Made by a program: the position numbers and the translations under genes. This document shows, in pieces, positions 44,177 to 57,310 of a DNA stretch of 64,000 nucleotides; the first letter of the stretch is position 1, and each line of letters opens with the position of its first letter. This DNA comes from Arabidopsis thaliana. Taxonomy: Eukaryota; Streptophyta; Magnoliopsida; Brassicales; Brassicaceae. The notes under the pieces are model-generated. The model worked only from the letters and a program-made list of their open reading frames with translations. It did not search any database and was not told the origin of the DNA. Where the stretch lies: positions 9,610,001 through 9,674,000 of the forward strand of contig NC_003076.8 in the NCBI RefSeq assembly GCF_000001735.4, read 5' to 3'.

Positions 44177-47118
44177 TTTGAATTATTTTATTTTATTATA
44201 AAAATGATCAAATTCAGTTTATGGTGTTATATTTGTTTATTTACAAACAAGGATTTTTTTTTTTCATTATGTAATTACTACTTTATTTTTCTGGGTAATT
44301 AGCCCCATTTTTATGATGTATATTTACGAGATGTAAAACTTGGCCTACGTACATGTGTATTTTATCTCTAAAATTGCAAATGTAATATTTTTCGGACATA
44401 TATTAAAGAAGAGATTGATTTCTAGTATTGGGTAACTAGGGTAATTAATGATGAACAATAAACATGCGATTAATTAATCTAAACTGTTAAGTCCTAATAT
44501 TGCTGTTTAATATGAAGTAGCTAGTATATTTAGAAAACTATATATTTCGAAAACGTGATATCTCATAAATTTGATTTAACATTGGATAACATTTGTGGAC
44601 CACCATGCATCATGCGTGCTGGTAAGTTGATTCGACAAATTTCTGACGTTTGTAAGTTGATGGCTAATATTAATTAGATTATGCATTGGAACCACATAGA
44701 TATTTCAAAAACAAACATATTTAGGTTCGATTCATCACTAGTAATATATTGTTTTGACCAAGGACTTTACTCATGCCCTGAAGCGACAATCTGTCTATGG
44801 TGTTGCATGTTTTTGAAACGAAAATCTGTCTCACAAACCCTGTGGTTAATATCTCCTCTGGCTGAAGAATATGAAACCTTAGATTGGAAAACCATCTATG
44901 AATTTTTGTCTTTGAAGGTTTTATCACTACCGCATCTATTATCTCTATCCGTGAATATACTGAGCTTATCCCGGAGTGTCAATTTAGACACATCTCTGCC
45001 GGACGTTATCTTCATCGACTATCCACTGAAGCATCTTGACACCACTTCAATCTAGCGGCCAAAACTAGGAGTTGTGATTTCCCTGTTTTTGCTTAAGCTT
45101 TTTCGAACCATAGCTAACTGTTCCCCGACACACATCCAGCTAGCTTCCGATCTAGAATTTCATTCTTACCTGACTTCAAGGGTCCTCGCCATCCAAGCTT
45201 CCCCGTCATGGAAAGAACCTTGGCTCTGGTTCCATTTGTCGTTTGTGCCGGCGAATAGTGAGACTAAGTACCTTTAGTAATCGTCACAAAATCTTTTGAT
45301 AGTGACTAGTTCTAAAATACCTGAATTGTTCGTGGAAGTCTCTTTGACACACCAAGAACTCGCTTGTGGCATGTTGCTAGCTAGCTTCTGTCTCTGAGAT
45401 TTTATCATAAAATTTTTATGGGTCTATCCTCAATGCTTTTAACTTATCCTAGCTATCTTATCTTTATTGTAAGAATGTGCTTCAAGTACTTGTATCCTTT
45501 GTTTCTCCTCTTTTGGGTTTGATTGAATGAAATCAATTATGTTTTGCACAAAAAAAAAAGACAATTTGACAAACACGTGAATGCAATTTGATTGAGTTAA
45601 GATTAATTAGTACAAAACATAATAATTGAAACCCATGTAAGTTTGGTTGATTCTATGTAAACAACCGTTTTTCTCAAAAGGTATATATTTTTTTGTTTTT
45701 GGCATTCAAAAGCTATAGTTTGTTTCTAAAGTAATCATTTTTAGCTGATCAAAACCAAGTAAACCGATTAATTATTGTGTGAATGATAGTTAGGTGTTGC
45801 ATTTGTGTGTAAATGACCTTAATGTATAGTAGAACGGAAGGTTGCTGTTACATGATTATCTAACCGGTTCTCAGATGGAATCGAAAGTAGAAAATTCATA
45901 TGGAACCGAAGTTATGCGATTCAATAAAACCATATCAAATGTACAATATATTTACACGGTAAGTACATTGCATTAGTAAGTAGGTATGAACTCCTGACTC
46001 CATGTATAGTAGAAAAGGGATTGATTACATAAAATACATTGACTGCGTGAAATGTATGATAAGTGCTTGGTCCTTAGTCCTTTGTTGTGTATAAGGAGCA
46101 ATTTATCGGGTTTTCGATCATAAAATGATATTTTTCATTTTCTAATCATAGGCTTTTTAAGGTTTTTTTTTTCATCCTAAGCACAAGTGACTTTCAAATT
46201 AATCTTCATTTTTATGACTAGGAGATGTAACTATTTTCTAGAGAGTAAACTCTTTCCTACATGTATCGAACCCGTGATCTCCAAAATCTCTACGTTTTCA
46301 GTAATCCATGGATTTAACCATTTGACCAACTCGAAGTTGATTTATTTTTGTTCTGATGTATAATATACCACCTTTTGTATTGATTTCAAGGTGAAACAAA
46401 TTTTTTTATAAGACAATTTAGTTTGAAAAAAAAAAGGGAGATTAAAAAAAATACACTATTTATTTTTAATAAAACTTAAAAACATCTGTTAACATAGAAA
46501 CAAATCAACGCATAGTTTTGTTTTTTTAAGATACAAATAGTTAGAGAACATAAAATAAAATTTAGATTTAAGGTTAGAAAAATAAAAATCGAATAAAATG
46601 CAGCAAAAGATTATCTATAACATGTGATAAAATGGAATAATATTTAAAATAGCTGTACTTTAATTTCTTTTCTTTCTTTTGGTGCAAAACTTTAATTTCT
46701 TAAACCAATAAAATTTAACTGGATAATAATCTGACCCATAATTTCCTTAATAAAACATAAAAATTAATAAAAAAATCTCACATACAGTTAAGTACAATCC
46801 AATCCCTTAGATATATTCCCCCCCCCCCCCAATTGAAGTAAAAATCAAGTATTAAGAGTTAACAATCACTAAGCATTCCAATAATATATTTTTCAATGGA
46901 ATGGAATTACCATTGTGACATAACTTTTTGTTTTTTGTCAAACTGTGACATAACATAAAACCATTAAAGAAAACATGTGTCCCTCCTTTAATAAGAAGCA
47001 CATTGTGACAAACAGAGCATTCTCTCTCTCTCACACTCTCCTCTGTCTCGCTACCTCTGTCTCTTTCTCGAGCACTCACTGTTTTATTTACCAGAAATTG
47101 TGTTGTATCATTACATGC
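44177..47118. other. Spacer between SFP1 and SFP2
   Basis: It starts with the SFP1 3' UTR. 44680-45550 is a less AT-rich block with an interrupted plus-strand open stretch (MHWNHIDISKTN ... to 45055) and ends in 'gttttgcac' plus a poly(A) tract. It looks like a decayed retro-insert or gene fragment, not identified. 46155-46345 is SINE-like. A run of 13 C lies at 46818-46830. The SFP2 promoter has a CT-rich leader (47018-47070). Confidence 0.5.
46155..46345 (-). mobile_element. tRNA-derived SINE-like fragment
   Basis: On the minus strand, an A-box-like 'tggtcaaatggttaaat' is followed about 45 bp later by a B-box-like 'gggttcgatacatg', and the sequence ends in an A-rich tract (about 46160-46170). 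This is the Pol III promoter layout of a tRNA-derived SINE. The section after the B box ('actctctagaaaatagt') recurs in a second copy near 47520. Confidence 0.5.
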
Positions 47119-50100
47119 ATGCATAAAATGATGGTGGTGGAGAAAGAAAGAAGCATAGAAGAAAGGCTTTTGCAGCTCAAGAACCAAAACGACGATTCAG
47201 AATGTCGTATTACTGCTTGTGTTATCCTTAGTACTTTCATCGCTGTGTGTGGTTCTTTCTCCTTTGGTGTCTCTGTGAGTTTCTTATCCTCATCATTCTT
47301 CTTTGCTTAGTTTTTTCTTGATATAGTAAAAAGAATTTTTTTCTTTCTTTCTGTTGTCAACTTATTGTATTAATTGGGAACGAAAAAACTTTACAAGGAT
47401 AATTACAACCACATATCTTTTACCTTTAAAAGAAGAAAAAATTACAACCCCATGCTATGGGTTTAACATAAAAAAAAACTTTAAAAACCAAGAAAGGGCA
47501 GATTTAGATTCACTATATTTCTAGAGAGTATTAAACCCGAGACCGGAGTAGAAAACTCTTATATCTTGAGATTTTTACAACTCCTACAACTATGGTTTAA
47601 GCCATATAGGAAAATTTCCGGCGATGCCTGAAAAATTCCGGCGAAAAAGTGGATGTAAAGATTGTCTTCCTAACCTAATTTAAGGAACCAATGACGACTA
47701 CTATTAAATAAGCCACTGCATTTATATTACACACTAAGAAACAAGTAATTTATTCAGGGTAGCTCAAGGTTTAACAAGTAAAAACAAATTAAAACGTTTT
47801 TTTTTTGTTTTTTTTTTTTGTTTGGCAGCTTGGTTATACTTCAGGTGCAGAGATAGGAATTATGAAGGACTTGGATCTTTCTATCGCGCAAGTATGTCTT
47901 CTTCTTTTTTTTTCTTGTGCAAATCGCCCAAGTATGTCTATCTTTTGTTCTTTTCCATCAACATTTATTAAATTAATCAAGTCACAAGTTGTTTATATTA
48001 AGTTATTAACCGTAATGTAAATAAAAGAAAATAATAGTGGTAGTCTGGTAGATGGCGAAAAGACACATTGTGACATTGATCAGTGTCTTAAGGGAGATGA
48101 TCAGTGTACTTAAGGGAGGTGATCAGAGCTGTCCAAATAGACATGAATTTATGTATAGTCCTATTAGATCAGTATTAAAATTTCACATCTATTTAAATTC
48201 CATATTATTCTTTGTCAGATTGTAATAATTAATAATTTCTTATGAAGAGAAATATATGCTGTCGTTATCCCAATGAAGCTGCACTTGGTTGGCTTGTAGG
48301 CTTGTGGGGGTCACCTCCATTTTTACTCCTTTTTCGAACTTCTTATCATAAATAGTAACCTTACGAAAAATGTTATAGTTCTATATTTATTAAAGATACA
48401 CAAAATGAAATACACCGAAAACAGAATTGTAAAATAACATTCAATCATATAGTTGTAAAATACCATTCAATAGATAGATGACAAACTATATATAAGTTTT
48501 TTTTTTTTAGAAATTAATATCGCAATAAAAAAAAAATATTAAACTCAACTTCTGCAGTTTGTCTTTGAGTTAATATTTTTTTAACAGTTTTCAGCATTTG
48601 CTTCATTATCCACTTTGGGAGCTGCAATTGGAGCTTTGTTTAGCGGTAAAATGGCGATCATCCTTGGCAGAAGAAAAGTACTTTAATTACATTTTCACTC
48701 TTTCATATTCTTAAGTATGGTTTGATAATCAAATTTTACCTTTTCTGACTAAAATTTTTCGTATATATGTTTTTGTATATTTTCGTATCTGTTTGCTACT
48801 AATGACAATATTGCTTTTCACGAATTAAAGACAATGTGGGTGTCCGATCTCCTCTGTATCATTGGTTGGTTCTCCATCGCTTTCGCTAAGGTATGTGAAA
48901 TATTCCTTACCACAAACTTGGGACCGCAAACTTATTATTTGTACTGTTAGTACTTAGAAGATTAACAAACTGTTTATCATGAAACCCAAGAATTAGTTAA
49001 TCATTTATATTATGTTTGGAACACAAAAGGATGTGATGTGGTTGAACTTCGGAAGAATCTCCTCAGGGATAGGACTCGGCTTAATTAGCTATGTGGTAAT
49101 TAACCTAATATATTTAATATAGCCTTAATTACCTTGTTTTTATTTACTTATATCATCTATATATAAAGTTATTTTAAAATAATTTAATGCTATTTACTGA
49201 ACAGGTACCTGTCTATATAGCAGAAATTTCACCAAAACATGTTCGTGGTACATTTACCTTTACAAATCAGGTAATATATTTGTTCTATAAATATATAAGG
49301 ATCAGCATCGACACAAAAAATAGAAATATAGAATTTCTCACCCATGTGACCAAATTATGCTAGAACTAAGCAGAAGAAATAAATCAATTGTGGGGACATA
49401 TATGATCTCGACAGAAGCAACAAAACTTTTATCAAATATTGAGTAAATAATAATTTTGTCAAAATCCAATATATGTCTTCGTATTTTTTAAAATGTCAAA
49501 ACGAAATCTGTGTAAATTTTTATATTATACTTGTTAGCTTTCTCTTGAGTTTGACCCTTTTGATTCTCGTGTGATTGACTGATTATTAGCTCCTTCAAAA
49601 CTCTGGACTCGCAATGGTTTATTTTTCTGGGAATTTTCTCAACTGGAGGATATTGGCTTTATTAGGTAAATGTTACTAATTTATGATTTTTAACAGTAAA
49701 ACTGTTATTTATATTTGATGTGGAAAAGATAATTTACATACAGTAAAAGATGAATAAATAGCAAGAAGAATGTGGAAAACCTTGAGTTGTTATATTACAA
49801 GATTATACATATAAATGTGTATTTTTCTGGTTTAGGTGCTTTACCATGCTTCATTCAAGTAATCGGTTTATTCTTCGTACCAGAGTCCCCAAGATGGCTG
49901 GTTGGTCATTTATTATAAATATTTTTTAAGAAACCCCATTACATAATTTATTAACCATGCATGAGAAGAAATGAAATGAAGCTAAACTATTTTAATTTTT
50001 GAAGGCAAAAGTTGGCTCCGATAAAGAACTAGAAAATTCACTTCTTCGTCTTAGGGGGGGAAATGCTGATATTTCACGTGAAGCCTCAGACATTGAAGTG

Positions 50101-52425
50101 AGTTTTATAATATATATGATAGTATTATTATTATAAATTACTTTTAGTTTATATACACTCTTTTACAAATAGAACAATGTAAAGTCTCAGTGATTTTTGT
50201 TTTATTTTCAGGTTATGACCAAAATGGTAGAAAATGATTCAAAGTCGAGTTTTTGTGATTTGTTCCAGAGAAAATATAGATACACTCTCGTGGTACAGTA
50301 AAATTAAGTCAAGTGTTACGAAATTAGTTCCTAATTAATTTTCATATTTATCTACACAAGCATTGAACTTGTGTGTTTGATTTCTCAGGTAGGAATCGGG
50401 CTAATGTTGATACAACAATTTTCAGGAAGTTCTGCAGTGCTCTCATATGCCAGTACCATTTTACGGAAAGCAGGTAACATTAAGTTTTATTACTTCTTAT
50501 ATCAAATATCAGCTATAATAATCATCAATAGATTGACAAAAAACAGTAAAAAATTTTTTTACATACACACTAACATACAGCAATCTGTCTAACATATAGT
50601 TTTCCAAATTTTGTGAGACTTTTTAAGAAATAAATATATTTTCTCTACTATTTTTATTTTTGAACAAATATATTTTCTACTATTGTTATTGATTTTTCAT
50701 TCCGATACCACCATCTCGATAAATAATTTAGGGCATTGGGGTTTGAACTTCAAGATATCCAGAAACAAAAAGATAAATAATTTCGGAGATTTATTTGAAA
50801 AATAAAATATTTACTTGAGTTCTCTTACAGTTTTAGTTTTTTCTATACAGGTTTTTCGGTGACCATTGGATCGACGCTACTAGGTCTCTTCATGGTAATT
50901 ACGCAATCAAACTATATTACAGTTTTAATATTTTCTATACATATTTTTGACTATATGGATGCAGGATGACACATTTAGCAATCAAACTATATAACTTAAT
51001 TTATATTTGTTTCTAAGATATTATTTAAAATGATATAGAGTGAGGACAATATAGTTTTAGAATTTTACAAAATAATCAACATATCTTTTCGTAAAACTTT
51101 CAAAATTCAATGAACTTTATATATATGCTTATGTTTTCTTTGATAATTAGAATTTCATTTTGTAATATTCGCAGATACCAAAAGCCATGATTGGTGTCAT
51201 TCTTGTCGATAAATGGGGCAGACGGCCTCTCTTGTTGGTGAGCACCTTTAAGACATTTATTTTCTTATTACCAATAAATAGAAAGTTGAAAAGCTGTTTT
51301 AATGTTGATCTAATTCCTATTCGGACATATAGACTTCTGTATCTGGGATGTGCATAACTTCCATGCTTATTGGAGTCGCCTTCACATTACAGGTTCTGTT
51401 AAATATTTTCTTAGTGTCTATAACATAATTTATGTTCAAAAATTTTTGGTATATTAATATGGTTGGAACAGAAAATGCAATTGCTACCGGAGCTAACACC
51501 AGTATTCACGTTTATATGCGTTACGGTAATTTTTCAAAAATCTACTTTCACCGTAATAAACATCGTTGTGGTATTTTTTTTTCTTCTAAAATATTGAGTT
51601 TCTTGATTGGCAGCTGTATATTGGAACTTATGCTATAGGCTTGGGAGGCCTTCCTTGGGTAATTATGTCTGAGGTACATAATTTTAGCTTCACTTTTATT
51701 TTCAATGCAGAAAATAAGTATTTGTTTTGTAAATGAAGTAATTATATGTATAATTTTTGTTGTGTGCAGATATTTCCAATGAATATAAAAGTAACTGCAG
51801 GAAGTATAGTAACGTTAGTATCATGGTCAAGTAGTTCGATCGTCACTTATGCTTTCAACTTTCTGCTCGAGTGGAGCACTCAAGGTATCTTTCTTATTTT
51901 TGATCCTCTTTTAAGAAACTTTAATCCATAGTTTCATTTAGGTTATAAATTATCTAGGCAAAAAAAATAAAATAAAATCTTAATAAAGTAAAAGTAGTTT
52001 TGTTTTGTCATCTAGCGACTAAGCATTCTAGGCGCTAGGCGGAAGATCACTGCCGATTTAGCGCCTAACACTTTCTTAAACACTAATCCAAACCAATGAT
52101 ATATTAAGTCTAAAACATGAATGCAATTGGCATAATTATAAAGCATATCCACAGTTATAATGCAATTATATGTTTTTTTTTCAGACTAAACCGAATTTCT
52201 GAAAAATAATAAGTTAGATTTTGTTTGAAAAATTATGTTATTATTATGGAAAGTAATCAACTAATACTATATATCAATGTAACAGGAACATTTTACGTAT
52301 TTGGAGCAGTCGGAGGACTAGCATTGCTTTTTATTTGGTTGCTCGTTCCGGAAACGAAAGGATTATCACTTGAAGAAATACAAGCTTCGCTTATTCGTGA
52401 GCCCGATAGAATAAATCAAAGTTAG
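47119..52425 (+). CDS. SFP2: ERD6-like monosaccharide transporter SFP2
   Basis: Tandem paralogue of SFP1 with the same exon plan (18 exons) and no frame break. I count about 478 residues from the first in-frame ATG of the likely transcript (47119, MHKMMVVEKERS); starts at 47128 or 47131 are also possible. It has the same 12-segment sugar-transporter signatures: MAIILGRRK, PESPRWL, VDKWGRRPLL and PETKGLSLEE. The likely role is hexose movement across the vacuolar membrane. In contrast to SFP1, published work found SFP2 not to be senescence-induced. Intron 2 has a repeated splice-donor region (47883-47940) and lacks the MITE seen in SFP1. Probably At5g27360. Confidence 0.94.
47430..47640 (-). 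mobile_element. SINE-like fragment in SFP2 intron 1
   Basis: On the minus strand 'ggtctcgggtttaatactc' is a degenerate B box, with 'atatggcttaaaccatag' upstream at A-box position. The following 'ctctctagaaatatagtg' resembles the 46155-46345 copy. It lies between exons 1 and 2 of SFP2. Confidence 0.4.
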
Positions 52426-54049
52426 ATTGAAACGTTTAAGTTTTATTTTAATAGATAAATAATTAAAATCAATTTATGATACTGTGCTAAGAAAGTAATT
52501 TTTTTTTTCATTATGTAATCACTATTTAATTTTTCTAATACTTAGAATTTTTTATGTATATTTCCGCGATGTAAAACAAGGCCTATGTTCATTTGTATTT
52601 TATCCCTATGATTGCAAATGTAAAATGTTTTTGTCCTCATCGTTCACTAATAAAAAGGTTAAGAAGTTTAATATCTAGTGTTGTATAAACAAGGGCCAAC
52701 CGTTAATTTTTTTAAATAGCAACTATTCTGTTATAATTATTAATTTTTATTTTTATTTTTATTGTTTTCTATAGTTTAAAAAATCTACCTTTTTAAGAAA
52801 ATAGTTTTAACAATTTTTGATTAGAATTTAGAACTAATGTTTTTTCTATTCATCGCGTGTCATCATACCAAATATGTAAATGTTTTTATTTAATTGATTT
52901 TTTCTACTATTTTTCAGCTTCTTATCTCATTTTTTGACAACTACTAAAATAGGTCATACTGTTTTTTGTTAAACGATATTATCAATCAATTCCACTTTTT
53001 TTTGGTCCACTCTTTTGATAATGGAATAAACACAAATAGTGAATAGTGAGTGAATAATGAGTTGGTCACTTTCAAAACCTAACTAATGGAACTGATTCAA
53101 CCTTATCTTTATATCATCCCGAGTCTTCTTTTTTTTTTTTGTTGTAAAGAAAGTTTTTAAATGCAGCTTACTGGCTTGACAAAAAAAAATGTAGTTTACC
53201 AAAATCAATTATTTTTTTCTTTCAACATCATGAAGATCATCTATCATATGACTTTCCCAACACTAAATGACATATAGTTAAAATCTATACACAATATTCT
53301 GTATATTATTATCACAAAAAAAAAAAAAAATGAATACCCCACTTTCCATATTGGCGTGAGGACAAAAATAAACAAATTGCTGTGAATCATGAGAAGTACA
53401 TCTACAATTAAGATGGCATGGAAGGGACTACATGTTTGTTCATTGTCAATAAAAAAAAAAAACAAAGGACCACGTTTGTTAAATATACATAATTTTTCAT
53501 AATCAAAGTTTTACTGTACTATTTTTTCTTTGTACACTAGGGAAATAAAATAAACTATAACTACGTATTTTTATGGCCAAGATATAAAAATCTCCTCTTC
53601 AAACAGCTCAGGCAATAGACAAATTAATCTCCAACCACATCATCTCCTGCACATTGGCTCGAACAGACGGTGATTCCACACTCCTTTAGTCGTTGGAGTC
53701 TACTTATGCAAGTCCCAAAGCGTCGATGACAATATCTTCTGTTCTCTAGTGTAAAATAAGTGCCATGTTTGTTTTAACGTTTTAAACATGTCTCTCTTTT
53801 TCCTTTTGTAAATTACCTTTTTGTTGATAAAATTAAAATAACATTTCAACAAAAATAAATAAAAAAAATCATTTCCAACCAAAAATAGACTTCACCATTT
53901 TATTTTAGACTGACTTCTTACCACTATCCCAACACTAAATGGATCAGATTCTGAATATTATAACTAAGTGAAATTACAATATTTTTTTACGAAAAGTATT
54001 ATAAACATATTGTCCATAGTCTTTTTGTGTCCGAAACCATAATTAGTTG

Positions 54050-54190
54050 TTTGTTTGTTTTTCGGACGGAAAGAAAAATTAGTTTTTAGAGATATTGTTA
54101 GGATTCAAACCCATGACTTGGTCATCTTTAAACTTAAAAGATCTCAAACTTAATAGATATTTGGGGATTTGAACAAACAAAAAAAGAAGA
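54050..54190 (-). mobile_element. SINE-like fragment (B-box match)
   Basis: On the minus strand 'atgggtttgaatcctaaca' (54100-54118) is a close match to a Pol III B box (GGTTCGAATCC), with 'taagtttaaagatgacc' upstream. Boundaries and tail are unclear. Confidence 0.35.
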
Positions 54191-54614
54191 TATTTGGGGA
54201 TGTATCCATATCATCACCAAAATAAAGGATTATTAAGAGGAAGTATACTCTTCGATAAACCTAATCTCAAATGAAACTGAACTGAACCTAACAAGAGATT
54301 ACTAAATCGAAATCTAAGACTGAGTTTGATCATAGAAATGAGATATTTACTCTAAAGATGTTGAGTTTGGTATTATATCTCATAATCATTGGAATTGTTT
54401 CTTGGCTAATAGAGTTTGAGAAACAATTCCGATGATTAACAAATATGATGGCATAATTAAGTGTTACATATATCATATATGATATAGTGAGGCTTGTTAA
54501 TTCTCGGTAATCATCAAGAAGGATTGTAGATAATAAATTATTATTATTAATGAAACGTTACTTTGCTCCCGTTTCTCAAAGAAAATGACCACTGTTCGCT
54601 GTTTCTTTTAATGT

Positions 54615-54645
54615 TTACGAGATCCTTACCCGCACATACGTGCGG
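54615..54645 (-). mobile_element. Helitron-like 3' end (mutated terminus)
   Basis: On the minus strand a perfect hairpin CCGCAC-GTAT-GTGCGG is followed by GGTAAGGATCTCGT. Arabidopsis Helitrons often end in a hairpin plus GGGT..GATCTAGT, so CTCGT looks like a mutated CTAGT. The body would lie at higher coordinates. Confidence 0.4.
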
Positions 54646-57190
54646 AATTTCATATTTTTGGAATTTTATATTTTTAGTTCAATGTAGATTTTTTTGTTAT
54701 TTTATGATATATATTATAGTATAATGTATTAGATATCAGAACTCGCATATACGTGCAAAATATGAAAAAAAGTAATAGATTTTTAAAATATATATAATAT
54801 TTTGTTATAAGTAAACTTTGTAATAGTATAGATATTATAAAGGTAAGAATAACAACCAAAATTCAATTGTGTTCGTGTATAATTATATTTTAAAATCTGG
54901 ACTCACACGGGGAAATAACCCAAACTAAAACCAAATTTATATCCTATTTTACACCAGTAATCAAACTGTTATAATGTTTTGATTAGTTTAGAAAATTAAA
55001 ACGTATATTTGACGTATATTTCTTGGAACGGAAAACCCATAATGTGATGTATCTATCATAAATTCTTCGTTCCATAACCCGTCTGTATATGTGAAATAAA
55101 AATACTACCAACGCCCATCACAAATAGAATTTGTGTCACAAAATACGTACATGCAGGGTTAATTTATTTTATATAGTGCTCATAACCCAAACTCATACCA
55201 GTTGGATATTTAATTTGATGTCCAGTTTGGTTTCAAATTTCTTTATATAGTGCTTCCGTTTCTTTTCATGTCGTTTGTGTCTCATAATTCCTATTTTCAT
55301 TTCATTCCATTGAAAATACGTTCCAAAATTCTTATTTGCTTACCTTTAAATATCATGTTATATATGACTGAGTTTTGCGGATTAACATATAGGATGTTAA
55401 AGTTTACAAATATATCATAAATTAAAACACAAAAATACTCTTTCTTGATTTTTTTTCAAATTCAAAAATATGAATAGCATTATAACAAATAATTTTGTAA
55501 AAATTTATATTTTAACAAATGTAATAATGTTTATTTCCTTACCTACATGTTTAATATTCTTCTTTCCCTTGTTTAATCATAATTAATTGGATTTTTGGAA
55601 TATAATTAAAATTTTGAAATACCCCTACAAAAGCAATTTATTTTGCTGGATAATTTGTTCTGAATGAAAAATGTATAATTAGTTTATATTATTTCAAAAG
55701 TTTGTGCACTAATATATTATAGATTTATTTGAAAAAAGATCCGGTTGAAAAATAGAAAAAAGAAAATCCAAAATATTTCAAAATTAGTATGTAAAATTTA
55801 TTGTTTAGATATTTCTAAATGTAAGGCATAATGATAATTATTTTAAATTAATTATTTTAGTTTAATTCATAGTAAATATTAATATTTGTAACATCTTATC
55901 TCGTTTTTAAAAATTTTAAAATAAATTTTCGTTTTATATTTCAAAATACTTAACCCAAAATTCTAAATTGAATTTATTTATCTATCACAAATTATGATTT
56001 TTTTATTCATGATATCAAGCAAGTCTTATGATTTTTTAAAATTTTAAAATAAAACTTAACTTCCAAAATGTTAGTTTAATAATATTGTATAATTTGATAT
56101 CAAATCTAAGTTTTTCAATTTTTATTGGTTAACAAATTTTAAGAAATATATTTTATTTTTTCGTCTATAATTAATAGGAAAGAGAAAGTGAGTTTAATTT
56201 TGGGAAACTAATAATTACTTAAAAGAATATTACCAATTTTTATATTTAAATATATTAATTTTGTGATTACTATTGTATTCTTAATAAATTTATTTAAAAA
56301 CACTAACAATCAATGGCATTCTATGTAATATTTTACCCTTCATAAGGTTGTTTATTTTCAATGATTTCCAATTAATAGTATAGATGCATCTCGCAACTGG
56401 ATTTTTTTTTTTTTTTTTTTGTAAAGGATCTTCATGAAATTTCATCAGATGAAAATTTTACGGTTCGCTTAATGAGAAACGGTTCGATCTTTATGTGTGC
56501 AAGGTTAGTAACATCTTACATTTTCATACATATTTTCATTTCGTCATATTATTTATATAAAACAAGAATACAAGATATATATTTTAAATGAAAGACCATT
56601 AGACGTTACATGTATTTTGTGTTATAAAAATTGACGTATTTTTGTAAGACCGAGTCACCAAAATGAGTTAGGTACAACCGTGCAAGATATCGCTTAATGG
56701 ACTCAATTTCATAGAACATGCACATCTCCAATTATTTACGTTTTAGCTCAAATATTATGTTTTTTTTTTCCTAAGATTTGTTTTTTCTTTCCCTGGCAGA
56801 TTTGATTAATCAAATAATGCATGTGTGTGTGAACACGTAAAAAAATCGTGTCCCAACTTGTTTATGGCCATGCAAAAATAACGAATCGAATTTTGTAAAA
56901 AATAGCACTTTCATAAAAGTATTTTGACACTTTAAGATCTAAACACGAAATAAGAGCGTACCTCCACTTAATATCTTGATGCACCATAATTTCATTAACG
57001 ACTAGCCAAAGTTATAAACCACAAACTAAGTTCCAATATATAAACTAACTTCTAACAAAAAAGGGTTATCCAAATGTGTATATCTATAGTTCTTTATTTT
57101 CTTTTGACAAAATGTGGAAATATATAGTAACAAAACTAAATATATATTACATATTCGGACACCAAATAAAACTCGACATCTTTAAGAAAT

Positions 57191-57199
57191 GTATATAAA
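57191..57199 (+). promoter_or_regulatory. TATA box of DMP10
   Basis: 'gtatataaag' lies 120 bp upstream of the ATG at 57311. It is followed by an A/C-rich leader and is a clear TATAWA match. Confidence 0.65.
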
Positions 57200-57310
57200 G
57201 ACGCATCAAACATATCCTCACGCATGCATGCATTACGTATAGAAGAACATACAAAACACTCTTTCTCCACATAACATACAAACTTTCCTCACTTCCGATC
57301 AAATTACGAA

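Larger units (their letters stand above)
52426..57185. other. AT-rich gene-free region
   Basis: After the SFP2 3' UTR (to about 52680) there is no supported gene for 4.5 kb. 54050-54190 is SINE-like and 54617-54645 is a Helitron-like end. The rest is very AT-rich with poly(A)/poly(T) runs, for example T(22) near 56402. Open frames are short and have no recognisable domains. Confidence 0.6.

Noticed and set aside
46267..46300. Possible tRNA gene
   Set aside because: Only A- and B-box-like words are present. No cloverleaf can be formed and the tail is A-rich, so SINE-derived is better.
46818..46830. Run of 13 C residues
   Set aside because: An isolated homopolymer, possibly variable in length. 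No surrounding G4 or i-motif pattern beyond the single run.
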